Shown: in pieces, positions 22,508 to 34,610 of the stretch
Position numbering within the stretch: the stretch's first letter is position 1
Layout: the number at the start of each line of letters is the position of its first letter
Assembly (NCBI GenBank): GCA_030765055.1
Contig: CM060947.1
Coordinates: 57,832,944-57,896,943 of the forward strand
DNA: 64,000 nt
DNA from: Mantis religiosa
Lineage: Eukaryota > Arthropoda > Insecta > Mantodea > Mantidae
Direction of reading: 5' to 3'
The notes under the pieces: generated by a model
Databases searched by the model: none
Told to the model about the DNA's origin: nothing
The model's input: only the letters and a program-made list of their open reading frames with translations
Translations under genes and position numbers: made by a program

Positions 22508-22735
22508 TTTTTAATTTCCTTTAGCCGGTTAGGTCATACCGGACGATGAACGAAACGGTTGAAATGATGCTGAAATGAGCCCAGTGTCCATTGAGCTTAG
22601 AGTTACCTGATATTTCAGGAAAAGGGAAACCCGGGAAATAACAGTTATTCAGAAAACTCAACTTGACCGAGATACGAAACCTAAACCTCTTGGAATGTGA
22701 AGCAACACACTATCACCTACGCTATAGAAAGGGTC
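22508..22735 (-). mobile_element. SINE family A in monomer U1, inverted
   Basis: It runs from the 3' motif ccggttaggtcataccggac to the head gaccgagatacgaaacctaa...acctcttggaatgtgaagc. It is shared by all four monomers at the same place (27466, 34385, 39273), so it was inserted before the monomer duplicated. Box B is badly decayed. Confidence 0.75.
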
Positions 22736-23244
22736 AAATTAGGTATATGAAATATTCCTTCTCTAATGGGAATAAAATGACTTTAGGATTTTATAGCTTT
22801 TTCGTACCCGTTTACTTAACAGTGGTTGGATATGATTTTGTTAAGTTTTGAAAACTGATCCTAAATATTGTAGATTTTGCTTTTAATGTTTAAACAACCA
22901 CTTTTATTAAAACCTTTTTAACAACTTGATTTCTTGTATATTTGGTACAAATTTTGCAACAAATTTTAAAGTGACTTCTTAATAGGCTAGAGACTAATAC
23001 TTCTAACACAATTGGAAACTGGATGAGTCGCTGTTAAGAGAATCCCCCCACACTGAATGACCTTTCTTATAGAAACATTTTCGAAAATGTTGATTATAAT
23101 TAATCTAACTTCCTGTTGAGTTTGGTATAGACTGGAAACTTTTAACATAGCACAGAATTGGCTGACAATGTAATATTAAACTTGCTTTCCAGAAAGTTCC
23201 CTGCCCCAAACTATGCTTTGCATATATTTTCGAAAATTTTGAAT

Positions 23245-23249
<5 letters not shown>

Positions 23250-23278
<29 letters not shown>
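23250..23278 (+). repeat. Poly(A) run of about 29
   Basis: This A-run lies in monomer U1 at a place where the other monomers have only a few A (for example 28200 and 35120), so it is a local expansion. Confidence 0.85.
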
Positions 23279-23281
<3 letters not shown>

Positions 23282-24094
23282 TAATGATTTTGATTAAAGT
23301 GGCAGGCTTGATACAGTTTTATAAGCAAATTGTACAAATATAAAATAGCTGTGAAGCCCTTTGAAACTTTGAACATAGAGTTTTTGATTTTGACTGTTTA
23401 AATATGAAAACGTTTAAAACTTTCAATTCAATACGTTTTTAAAATTTTTAAAATTGACTAAAAATTATAAAATAATTTTCTCTAGCCCCAAACGATTTGT
23501 AATCATAAGTATTCCTAACCCATGCAGTCATTATGATAATTTGTAACTGGTAATTTATAGTAACTATCAAAATACTTTTAATAATAATAATTAATAAATA
23601 ATAATTAATAATTATGGGGTCATTGCTCCTGGCTGGTATGGAACGAAATGGGTTTATTCCCAGAGGTAGGGAGTTCTTCAGTTGCGGAACTTTTTGCCTT
23701 ATAAGTGCAGAAGGCATTGTGCAAATTGTTGCTGTATTGTCTTTATTTAGGTATAGCATAATGGTTACCAAACAGGGTCACGTGACTCAGTGCAATACAA
23801 ATGTATGAACAGTCTAGTGAGAATAGTGAGTGACATTTACATGACTTGTTGTATCCGTCACAATTTATTACCACAACATTAAGTTTTTACCGGAAATGCA
23901 CGTGTGATACGAACCTTCTCTCGAAAAAAGCAGTTTTGGAAAACGCTTGTAGTTTCTGAACGCCATAATAAAGACATTTTATGGTTCTTTTAGGCTTTGA
24001 GTCAAGTTCTGGTCATTAAGGATGTGACATAAATATTTTCAAAAAGATCCTCAAACCCATACTAATCTTTATATATCTTTTATGATGTTCTTAG

Positions 24095-24345
24095 CTCCTG
24101 TGCTTCTCTTCGTCCAATTCTATACTGGAGGTGATAAACCGTTTAAGTTTGGTTAGATACCTGTTAATCAGGTTTGAAGTTTTCTTACGTGTCTTAAATC
24201 TACCAGACCAGATCACTGGCTTTACTTCTCTATGGGAAGAAGCCAAGCTAAAGAGTTTTACGCCCAAAATTAATCATCGACCTCCACCGGGTTTGAACCT
24301 GCGATCTCGGGAGCTAGAGGCTAGCATGTTAGATCGCAGATGACG
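24095..24345 (-). mobile_element. SINE family F, tRNA-derived, inverted
   Basis: Read on the minus strand the head gives catctgcgatctaacatgct...agctcccgagatcgcaggtt, with a box B aggttcaaacccgg, followed by a body (ttaagacacgtaagaaaac). The partner is at 35935-36180 in the second 12-kb unit. The 3' end is uncertain. Confidence 0.6.
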
Positions 24346-24832
24346 GCAAATTTTCAAAAGAAAATTAGGAAAGTTTTCAAACATGTTTATTTCCTGAAAA
24401 ACGAGGTTAGCGATGTCGATTAAAATACGATATGGTTAAAATATTTTCATGGCAAATTAAATGTATATTTTGATATAGATCTTGTTAAAGCGCAATTGGT
24501 AGAAAGGGTAAAATGTGAATGACTTCCCATTTGACAAAAGTGTAACTATTAGACAATTCTGACAAATGAAAAGGAATATATCGGAAGCGGTTCACGCTGC
24601 GAAAATGTATATTTTAGCAGATCTACATCTTTGACTTTTACCTACCTGGTAGATAAAACGTAGCACACACACAATAAAGAGGATTTCTGAGAACATTCCC
24701 AGACTCTTGAGGTATACATTTGTCATATCTGAGAGTATACTTAAATTGTGGCATTTTAATCTAGCTTGTAATGCTACTTTATAGAAAATCAATATTTTGA
24801 AAAATTATTCCACAAATCTCTGAAATGGTTTA

Positions 24833-25682
<850 letters not shown>

Positions 25683-25890
25683 GTAATTCACGTCCTCCAA
25701 CGTTAAGTCATATCGGACGTTGCATGGAATGGTTGAAATGATGCTCAAATGAGCTCAACGTTCATAGAGCTCAGAGTTACCCGACATTTGTCTTTCAGGA
25801 TAAGGGAAAACCTCGGAAAAAACCGTATGCAGGTAACTCACCCTGACCGAAGATTCGAACTCGGGACCTCTTGAACGTGAGGCAGACATG
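25683..25890 (-). mobile_element. SINE family A, left arm of palindrome (unit 1)
   Basis: A nearly full copy from the 3' motif acgtcctccaacgttaagtc to box B (gattcgaactcggg) and gtgaggcagacatg. The very 5' end of the head is cut off where it meets the plus-strand copy. Confidence 0.9.
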
Positions 25891-26160
25891 TTGCCCGCGT
25901 CGGCAGCGTAGATGGTATCGTGTCTGCTTCACGTTCAAGAGGTCCCGACTTCGAATCTCGGTCAGGGTAAGTTACCTGGATACGTTTTTTTTTTTCTCCT
26001 AGAGTGTTCCCTTATTCTAAAAGACGAATGTCAGGTAACTCTAAGCTCCATGTACCCCGGGCTCATTTGAGCATCATTTCAGCCATTCCATTCACCGTCC
26101 GATATGACTTAATGTTGGAGGACGTAAATTACAAAAAGGTTAAATAAATAAATAAATAAA
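25891..26160 (+). mobile_element. SINE family A, right arm of palindrome (unit 1)
   Basis: The head reads cgtcggcagcgtagatggta with box B gacttcgaatctcgg. The body is complete up to ggaggacgtaaattac and the tail is aaaaaggttaaataaataaa. Compared with the left arm, its tail never expanded beyond four aaat units. Confidence 0.9.
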
Positions 26161-27465
26161 CCATAAGAGATAAATATCTACAAAATACAAATATAAAAAC
26201 AAATTGTAGATTTCATTAAAACAATAATAATTGATGTCAAATACATTCTTGTGGAGTAAATCATTTCAGAGATTATTTGTGGAATAATTTCCCAAAATAT
26301 TGATTTTTTTAAAAAGCAGCATAATAAGCTAGATTAAAATGCTACATTTTAAAGATATTTTCAGATATTACAAATGTATACCTTCAAGAGCCTGGGAATG
26401 TTCTCAGAAACCTGTTTATTGTGTCTTTCACATGAAAGTCGTCCAAAATGAGAACTGCTGAGAATATTTCATACGTAAGTGCATTTAAGTTGACGTACAA
26501 ATATGTTAAACATGATATTTTAATAACAGCTATTAGACCCTTTTGGAGAAAATCAGAATTGTTAGAACATAATCCATGTAAAGGGTAGTAAAGGGGGAAG
26601 GGATTTTCTAGAAAATATCCTTAAAATATACGCCAGCTCTAACTGGGCGATACATTAGCAGTTTTAGGTGACGATATGGTACGGTTAGATAAGGCACTGC
26701 GATTTGTAACCAATGTTTTTAATACACAACTCTAACGTGTGTTTTAGTTTCAGTAGTGTTTTAGATTTTTAATATTTCTTGATAATTTTCAATATTTACT
26801 GAAGTAGTCTTAACTAATACAGTGCAATGTTAAAGCGTTTGTGCCCTATCTTCGACTCTATGAAAAGCACAGCTTGTAAAGCTACTGCAGGAGGCTTTGC
26901 GATGACGCAACAAACACGATGCTCAGTTGTTTGGTTGCTATTTAAGTTAGTAACGCAAATCAACTGCAGAAAATTCGAGCTGTACATTACCAATTTCTCA
27001 GCTCTTATAATAATGCAGATTTCTGTTAAACCTGCAGATAAAAGTGATCAATGCAATGAATACGTCAGTTTTCTGGACTACATATATGGGATTCTTTCAA
27101 AATGCTGTACTTTTCTTGGATATCGTGACTTACTGATTGAGATGTTTCGATTCCTGCACAATTTGAGATGGTGAGTATATATTTTTGGAATAATAAATAC
27201 CCGATATCTGTAAAACAATTATTATGCAAGTCAAAGATAGAAAATACGATCATTTTGCGTTTTGTGAAGCTGGTTAACTAATTACGCGAAATATGTATGT
27301 ACATCCTCATACTCTTCCAAAATTTACTTGGTACTTTGGTATACATTTCATGTTTCCTTCCTTCTGAGTGTATTAAGCAAAGGTTTAATAACAGATATTC
27401 TTTACTAAAAATTGTAATTTTCAGTTCAGGAAACATTTTATTGACTTTTCTTATAATTTTATTTT

Positions 27466-27675
27466 TCTTAAGCCAGTTAGGTCATATCGGACGATGCATA
27501 AAATGGGTTAAATGATGCTGGAATGAGCCCAGGATCCATAGAGATTAAATTACTTCACACTACCTTTCAGGATAACGCAAATCCTGGAAAAACTTTATCC
27601 AAATAACTCACCTTAGCCGAGCTACGAACTCAGGACCTCTTGAATGTGGGGCGACACACTATTGCCTACGCTACA
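27466..27675 (-). mobile_element. SINE family A in monomer U2, inverted, decayed
   Basis: It occupies the same place in the monomer as the copy at 22508. The head end is gagctacgaactcaggacct...gaatgtggggcgacac. Confidence 0.75.
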
Positions 27676-28548
27676 GAAGCGGTTATTTTAGGTATATTAA
27701 ATATTCCTTCACTAACGAGAGAAAACTGACTTAAGGATTTTATAGCATTTTCGTGCCCGTTTACTTAACTGTGGTTGGATATGAAAAATCTAAATTAACT
27801 TTTTTAAGATTTGAAAACTTATCTTAAATTATCTCGATTTTGCTTATAATATTTAAACAATCACAGTTTTGTTAAAACTTTTTTATCGACTTGGTTTCTT
27901 GTATGTTTGGTACAAAGGTTTCAATAAATTTTAGATGAACTTCTCAATAGCCTAGAAACATGGCTTCAAACACATCTTGAAAGTGAATGAATTGCTGTTA
28001 AGACGATCTCCCCATTCTTTACATAGAAAAATGTTCGAAAATGTCGATTTCAATTAATTTGACTTCCTGATGAGCTAGAGACCGAAGTCCTTAAATATAG
28101 CACAGAACTGGTTGACAATGTAAAGAATAGTTTGAGGTAGGGACATTTTTAAAAGCGAGTTTAATATTACTTCTTTTTTTTTTTTGAAAATGTTGAATTT
28201 CTCAAAAATGAATTAATGATTTTGATTAAAGTAGACTGCTTGGTATATTTTTATGATAAGCAAAACGTACAAATAACAGAAAATAGCTGTGAAGCCTTTT
28301 GAAACTTTGAACAGATCAGAACTGGATGAAAAACAAAAAGAAGCATTTGTTTTTAACTATTTAAATATAAAATGTTTAAAATGTTTAATACAATACTTTT
28401 TTAAAATGGTCTAAAACTATAAAATAATTTCCCCTAGCACCAAACAATTTATAACCTTAGGGATTCCTAACCCCACACAATGATAATGATAATTTGTAAC
28501 TGGCAATGTTTCGTAGTTATAAAGGTACCTGTAAGAATAAAATAATGT

Positions 28549-28770
28549 TGGAGGACTTAAATTGCACAAAAATATTAAGTCATATCATACGATGAATGGA
28601 ATCGGTGAAATGGTGCTCAAATGAGTCCGAGGTCCATAGAGCTTAGAGTTACCCAGCATTCGTCTTTTTCAGGATAAGGGAAAACTCCGGAAAAACCTTA
28701 TCGAGGTAACTCACCCTGACCGAGATTTGAACTCAGGACCTCTTGAACGTGAGGCAGCCCTGCTACCATC
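28549..28770 (-). mobile_element. SINE family A, inverted, at the end of monomer U2
   Basis: It runs from gttggaggacttaaattgca through tcaggataagggaaaactcc to gacctcttgaacgtgaggca. The start of the 3' motif is duplicated in part. The partner at 40357 is almost identical. Confidence 0.85.
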
Positions 28771-29059
28771 TAAAATGACGATGACAATAAATAGTACCAT
28801 GGGTCGCATTCAATGGATAATAGTAAGGAATGTAGCGGGTAGCTGTCGATGACAAAATATACAGCAGTTCATATTCTTTGCAGTGCAGTTAAGCTGATGG
28901 TGACTTAGGTAAGCTATTCACATAACAAAATTATCTACTGCATATGCTCTGAATTTTTTAGTTTTATATCTTACAAGTAAATTGTATGTGGATAAGAGAA
29001 AATATTTTATGAATTTCAGTTTGTTTTAAAACCACACTATGACCATATTTTTCAAATTA
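28771..29059. other. Unassigned spacer before the Tigger element
   Basis: No motif is recognisable here. The same sequence precedes the second Tigger copy (40578-40864). Confidence 0.4.
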
Positions 29060-29264
29060 CAGTAGAATCTTATTAATCTGGACCAAATTGGGGCTTAATA
29101 TTTTCTGGTTTATCATAAGTCCGGATTTAGTGAAATGAACACCCAGAGAAAAATTGTGAATAAAATTACAGTATGTAGTGTATAATTTTATTAGAACATG
29201 AGATACAACAGGCGCACTGGATTTGAATTATACAATCTTTATTTGTTTTTATTTTCTTTTGTGG

Positions 29265-29836
29265 TTAATGACACATCTCTTTCACAATGAGATCATGTAG
29301 GCTGCTCATGTGATGGTAGTATGCAGAGATCTGTTTACTGTCAGTTTTCTCAATAAAGTGTATTACATAGTACAGATGGTGTTTAACCTCGCTTAATCTC
29401 ACTTTTGACTTTCCAAAATCCACTTCCTCAGCTTGATTCGTTATTAGTTTCCATGGCATTGCTTATACTTTTCACAATTTCTTTGTCAAGTCATGATGTG
29501 TTAGCCTGGATCATCTTCATCTCCGTCGAGCCAGGCTTCGATCTCATCTTCTGTGGCAACTTTCTCACCACCCCTAACAAATATTTGGTGAAAGTCATTT
29601 AACTGAACTGTATTGTTGCCTAATTCAACACTGTCATTGTAGCAAAGTTTCTTCCTTCTTTCTTAGTCAATGTAGAGTTCGAAATGCTGTTTACTGCACT
29701 TGCAAAATTGAAAATAATGGATATAAAATCACACACGCATTCTGTACTTACACATGTAAGAGTGGCACCATTTTCGAGCCTTTCGATAACCCTGGACAGT
29801 AAAAAATTAATTCTTGAATGTTTCAATCATTTCATG
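29265..29836 (-). pseudogene. Tigger-type transposase, C-terminal remnant
   Basis: In pogo/Tigger transposases the DDE domain is followed by an acidic stretch and a final helical tail. Here the minus strand shows NTVQLNDFHQIF, then GGEKVATEDEIEAWLDGDED and DPG (about 29,500-29,610), then after a broken portion the tail KVRLSEVKHHLYYVIHFIEK and SLHDLIVKEMCH with a stop near 29265. The EAWLDGDEDDPG block is the best match to the family. The DDE catalytic residues are not visible upstream and several stops interrupt the reading. The partner at 41070-41726 has the same breaks, so the copy was already dead when the 12-kb unit duplicated. Confidence 0.55.
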
Positions 29837-30002
29837 AGGCAATTCCAACTAATTTTGGGTTGAGAAAAACAAATATGACACTAAAAATTTTTATTAGCTC
29901 TAGTTTCTATGCTAAACACAAGGTGGAAGTATTACATAGTATTTCAAAATTTTGTCTCTTTAATGTTCAAGGCTATCCTAGTCAAGAGAATGCTGTGGTA
30001 AA

Positions 30003-30600
30003 TTTGACTAAAGTCACTGCATTCAACATGGACCTATGATAAATTCAAAAAAGTCTTCAAAAAACAAAACATTCAACTAGCACCAGTCAACAATTTCTCC
30101 TTAAAAAAAACTAATTTGCTCAAACATCAAAGATGCCATTCCATCTAACAAAAAATCTGGTATATATCAAATTGAATGCAGTGACTGTATTCAAATTTAT
30201 ATTGGAAAAACCAAAAGAAATTTAGAAACAAGAGTAAAGGAACACTTTAGAAACATAAAATATAAACAATTAGAAAAATCAGCAGCTGCCACACATTTTT
30301 GGGAAAAAAAACCACAACATATATCCAGAACCAAAACTACTAAAACATACATCAGGAAAACAAGAACTATCCACATGGGAACAAATCTTCATTTCAAAAA
30401 ATAGGAACAAAATATTCAATTTCGACGTCCCCCAGAAAGATTTGTTCAGCAAGTTCCTTGAACCGCCACCAGAGGAGACCTGTGACAAAATATCATCAAC
30501 TACACCAATGAGAACCAGTCGATGGCCGGCTGAGGATAGAGGCAAAGTCTCTGAAACATGTTCCGGAAAAATTTAAAAGTGTTGTTTAAGTGTCACTAAT
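30003..30600 (+). pseudogene. PLE family B: GIY-YIG endonuclease domain and 3' end
   Basis: The plus strand encodes the C-terminal nuclease of a PLE: KSGIYQIECSDC (about 30,150) and IYIGKTKRNLETRVKEHFRN, so the GIY, YIG, Arg and Glu positions are all kept, followed by THFWEK, a frameshift near 30310, and then ELSTWEQIFISKNRNKIFNF and KFLEPPPEETCDKISS to the stop at about 30577. Upstream of GIY there is a stop and decayed linker; no RT is present. The sequence passes into a hammerhead core inside the last codons and ends in aaatttaat repeats. It sits inside a Tigger copy and is missing from the second 12-kb unit. Confidence 0.8.
30526..30566 (+). ncRNA. Hammerhead ribozyme core, PLE family B
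   Basis: All conserved parts are in order: stem I strand CCGG (30526-30529), CTGAGGA (30530-30536), a stem-II hairpin with arms AGAG/CTCT (30538-30552), GAAA (30553-30556), a minimal stem III CATG (30557-30560), TT with cleavage expected after 30562, and the second stem I strand CCGG (30563-30566). The tiny self-complementary stem III is what known PLE hammerheads have; such ribozymes are thought to work best as dimers. The equivalent sites at 62278 and 62750 have TTGAGGA in place of CTGAGGA. Confidence 0.75.
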
Positions 30601-31360
30601 AGACTCTCTTTAAATTTAATTAAATTTAATAAACCAACTACAAATTGTTTATGAAATTAATTTGGAATATTTGTTTATATATAAAATTGGCTAATAATTT
30701 TGATAACAGCATATATTTAAGGTATTTGTATATAAATGAAACTTTATCCTGAGTTTTCCAGTAATATTCTCAGAAGTTCTCTTCAATCTGGACTAATTTT
30801 GCTTAACTGGTAAATTTTAGCAGATAGACCAAACCTTATTGTACAAAATATATAGATTTCATTGGTAAATCATGCAGTGAAGTACTGTTTCAGAAGAAAA
30901 ACAAGACTTTTCAAGCCAAACAATATTTTATTTGCTCTAGATACACTTTTAAAATTTATTCACTAACATCCACAGTGCTGCGGACAGTTTGATAGCTGCT
31001 TAGATTCGAGTGACCACTTCCATGAGCTTATTCAATACTGAGTATTTGTAACCAGGGATGCATCTAGTAAACATTAGTACAAACTGGCTTGAAGCAGACT
31101 TCGAAGATTCTGAACCAGAATTTTCCCTAGGTGAATTAATTTCAAATATGCTCGTACAACCTCATGTGATGTGCAATGTAGTTTATCCAGATATAAGAAC
31201 ATTGAGAGTTGAAAAGGCTTCCCGTTTGACAACCTAAAAATGCACATTGTCATTCAATTTAATTTTGCTGTAGATGAAAACTAACCCCAGTTATGAATAT
31301 TTTCTCTTAATTATTTTCTGAAATTGGTTGGTATCTAATGTTGAGCACTTGATAATAAAA

Positions 31361-32590
31361 TCATTCGCTCTCTTGCACTCCAATATTTAGCGGGAAGTTG
31401 GTCTCTTCTATAAAAGCTGGACAGTGAATGAGATGATTTTTATCCATATCCTCATTTAGATTGCAGAAAGGGCATTTAGGTGAATCTGTTATGCCAAATC
31501 TGTGTAGGTGTTTATTTAGGCAGACATGTCCTGTTAGTAATCTGAATATTGCCACTGCAGATTTTCTTTGTAATGAAGTAATGTAATAAGTTTGTAGATT
31601 TTCCCATTCCTTTCCAGATGTTTTTATGGTGTATTCTTCCCTAAGTTGTTTGATATATTTATTTGAAATAATTCTTTTCTTGTTGTTGTTGTTGCAATTT
31701 ACGTCCTCCAACGTTAAGTCATATCGGACGATGAATGGAATGGATGAAATGATGCACAAATGAGTCCGGGGTCCATGGAGCTTAGAGTTACCCGACATTC
31801 GTCTTACAGGATAAGGGAAAACCCAGGAAAAAACCTTATCCTGGTAACTCACCCTAACCGAGATTCGAACTCGGGACCTCTTGAACGTGAGGCAGACATT
31901 CTACCACCACGCCACCAAGACGGGTGAAATAATTCTTTTGATAGAGTGAAAGGGTACTGAAACAGTAGTTGGGTTCGAAACTATTTTGCTACCCTTTTTG
32001 GCCAGAAAATCTGCTGTTTCATTTCCTATCACTCCACAATGGGCCGGAATCCACTGGAGTACAACTTTTTTATGTAAATATGATAACTGTTTTATCATTT
32101 TGTGCCATTTAATAAGTTTGATACTTTTAGGTGTTGTATCTCGTGTTATAGCAAGAATGGCTGCTTTGGAGTCAGACAGTATTACAACCTTTGTAAATTT
32201 TTGGTTGTGATATAAAAGATTTTGTAAACTTAGTAGGATCGCTAAAATTTCGCCATCAAAGTTTGTTGAATTTTTATTTAGTTTACGATAAAAGGAGAAA
32301 AGTGGGCATAACGCACCAGCACCAGTGCCACCCTCATTTGGTAGGCTGGAACCGTCTGTAAAAATATGTGTTCATTCAGGAGCAGGATATCTTAAGTTTA
32401 TTGTTTCCAGTGACAGTTGTTTTAAGGTAGAGGTGGGGATGTCAGATTTTGTGATAGTTTCTGTCAAATGGAGGTTATATTCAATTTCTAAAAATTCTAG
32501 AGGGTTGTTTCTCATCTGCATAGTTTCTTTTGTGTGTGGAAGTTGTAATCTCTGGCTGATTTCTTGTACTATGCTTAAAAGGCTTTGCTG
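31361..32590 (-). pseudogene. LINE ORF2 remnant: RNase H and C-terminal zinc knuckle (unit 1)
   Basis: On the minus strand, an RNase H domain (which removes the RNA template strand) is readable from IFTDGSSLPNEGGTG (about 32,340, slightly broken here), through ILSDSKA, to VVLQWIPAHCGVIGNETADF (about 32,050), which keeps the histidine and the last aspartate. It then continues past a SINE insertion into LTGHVCLNKHLHRFGI and the knuckle CPFCNLNEDMDKNHLIHC, ending near 31361. This is the ORF2 end of an I/Jockey-group LINE with RNase H. The SINE (31679-31924) interrupts the codons after FHSIKR. The right end is cut off at the junction of the two 12-kb units. The partner at 43503 keeps more of the 5' part. 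Confidence 0.8.
31679..31924 (-). mobile_element. SINE family A, full length, 15-bp target duplication
   Basis: This is the best copy in the window. It is flanked by tgaaataattctttt at 31664-31678 and 31925-31939. Its head, in its own orientation, is cccgtcttggtggcgtggtg then gtagaatgtctgcc, with box B gagttcgaatctcgg, and resembles a tRNA-Gly-like ancestor. It ends with ggaggacgtaaattgc and an (AAC)n tail. The second 12-kb unit has the empty site (about 43803-43820), so the insertion happened after that duplication. Confidence 0.95.
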
Positions 32591-34384
32591 AACTATGCTT
32601 TGCTTTGGAAAACTGTTCCATAAATAATAGGAATATCTCGGAAATGTTTTAGTCCACAAGAATGTATTTGGCATCAGTTATACTTTTTAACCAGATCTCC
32701 AATTTTTTTATATTTGTATTTTGTAGATATTTCACAAATAAAACTATTTACAACAAAAACTTACATATCTTAAGAAAATGATGTAAATTTTTCTTATTTA
32801 TTTTTCAATAATTTTTCTTATTAATTTTTCAATTAAGAAAAATGTATATAATTTTTTAAAGATAAGTGAAGTTTTTGTTGCAAATGGTTGTATTTGTGCA
32901 ATATTTTATTGCTTCACTGTACCTAGCTTAATGTTTACGTAGTTGTAGATATCTGTGTATCTCTTATCGTTTAGCGGTTACGTGAAAGTCATCCAAAATG
33001 AGAACTGCTGAGGGTATTTCATACGTAAGCACATTTCATTTGTCATGCAAATATGTTAAACATATGGCATTTTAATAACAGCTATTAGTCCAATTTTGGA
33101 GAACATTAAAATTGTCAAGACATAATCCATGTAAAACGTAGTCTAGGGCAAAGGGATTTTCTAAAAATATTGGGTCGCATTCTTAAAATGTGCCCCAGTT
33201 GCTCGTTCTGTGTGATCTTAAGTTGACAACCTAGTACTTTTAGTTGAAGCCACTGGGATTTGTTACCAATACTTCTTTTAATACATAAGTCCAACGTGTT
33301 TTAACTTTTTAACACAAAATTGTATATTTCTAAGCTTTTTATTTTGATATTGGACCCAAATGATCTTAGCTGCCGACGGACCCATGTACTTCACATGCTG
33401 AATCATGAAATATCAGGTAGGAATGAAACATTAAACGAATTTTTATTAAACACATAATTTGAAACGTTACTATATGTATTTATAAAGGAATATGTCTTTA
33501 CCTCTATAAACATCATGGCTTTTAAAGCTATTGCAGGAGGCGTTGCTTATAGTGGACGATGATTCAACAAACACGATGCTCAGTTGTTTAGTTGCTATTT
33601 AAATTATTAATGCAAATTTTATCAACTGCAGAATATTTGAGCAGAATATTACTAATTTCTCAGCTCTTATAGCACAGTTTACGGCACAACTCTTATAATA
33701 ATGCAGATCTCTGTTAAACCTGCAGATAAAAATTATAAAAGTGACAAATTAATTAGTTTTCTGGAATACATATGGGATTTTTTCAAAACTCTGTACTTTC
33801 TGTTCTGGGATATTGTGAGTTATTGGTTGAGTTGCTTCGAATGCTTCACAACTTGAGATGGTGAGTATATATTTTGGAATAATATGTACCCGATATCTGT
33901 AAAACAATTATTACCTATGCAAGCCAAAAATAGAAAATACGATCATTTTGCGTTTTTTGAAGCTGATTAACTAATTACACGAAATATGTACATCCTCATA
34001 CTTATAAAATATATACCTAAGTACTAAGTAAATTTTGGATGTGTCCTTCCTTTTGAGTGTGTTAAGAGGATTAATGATAGAGGCTGTTTACTAAAAACTG
34101 AAAATTTTAGGTCAGCAAACATTTTATTGACTTTTATATACAAATGTAATAATTTGTAACATAAAACATCACTTATAAGAAATTATGAAAATTTTCTTAT
34201 AAATTGATTAGGATCGCAATTTCGTGAAAATTTTATTCACATCCTCAATCAATTTATAAGAAACTTTCATCATTTCTTATAACATAAGTGAAGTTTTGAG
34301 TTACAGATCATTATTTTTATATATACTTGTTTGCTTCACTGTTAATAGCTTCATATTGTATGTATTTTATTGACTTTTTTTTTA

Positions 34385-34610
34385 AGTTTCCTTTAGCCGG
34401 TTAGGTCATACCGGACGATGAAAGAAATGAGTGAAATGATGCTGAAATGAGCCCAGTGTCCATGGAGCTCAGAGTTACCTGAAATTTCAGGAAAAGGGAA
34501 ACCCCGGAAATAACTTTATTCAGAAAACTCAACTTGACCGAGATACGAAACCTAAACCTCTTGGAATGTGAGGCAACACACTATCACCTACGCTATAGAA
34601 AGGGCCAAAT
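34385..34610 (-). mobile_element. SINE family A in monomer U3, inverted
   Basis: Same place and same decay as at 22508 (ccggttaggtcataccggac to gaatgtgaggcaacacacta). Confidence 0.75.

Larger units (their letters stand above)
19780..24520. repeat. Monomer U1 of the nested repeat
   Basis: It begins with cccatttgagaaaattgtaa and shares with U2, U3 and U4 blocks such as aacaaacacgatgctcagtt (21787), the SINE-A copy at 22508 and the block ttgatttcttgtatatttgg (22928). It carries a PLE insertion at 20173-21058 that no other monomer has. No coding function is visible; the short frames in it are not conserved among monomers. Confidence 0.75.
29060..30841 (-). mobile_element. pogo/Tigger-like DNA transposon, copy 1, interrupted by a PLE
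   Basis: The left end starts CAGTAGAATC directly after TA (29058-29059), the classic pogo/Tigger start, with tctggaccaa and ataagtccggattta following. The right end, reversed, starts CAATAAGG next to TA (30842-30843) and contains tagtccagattgaa in a matching subterminal place. The interior encodes a transposase C-terminus on the minus strand. From 30003 to about 30655 PLE sequence replaces the original interior. Confidence 0.65.

Noticed and set aside
27065..27253. 62-codon frame identical at 27065 and 38872 as a conserved small protein
   Set aside because: Identity reflects the recent 12-kb duplication; the frame is broken or changed in the older monomer copies near 21951 and 33770.
31361..31852. 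163-codon frame as a single protein
   Set aside because: Its first part reads through an inverted SINE; only the C-terminal part is LINE ORF2.
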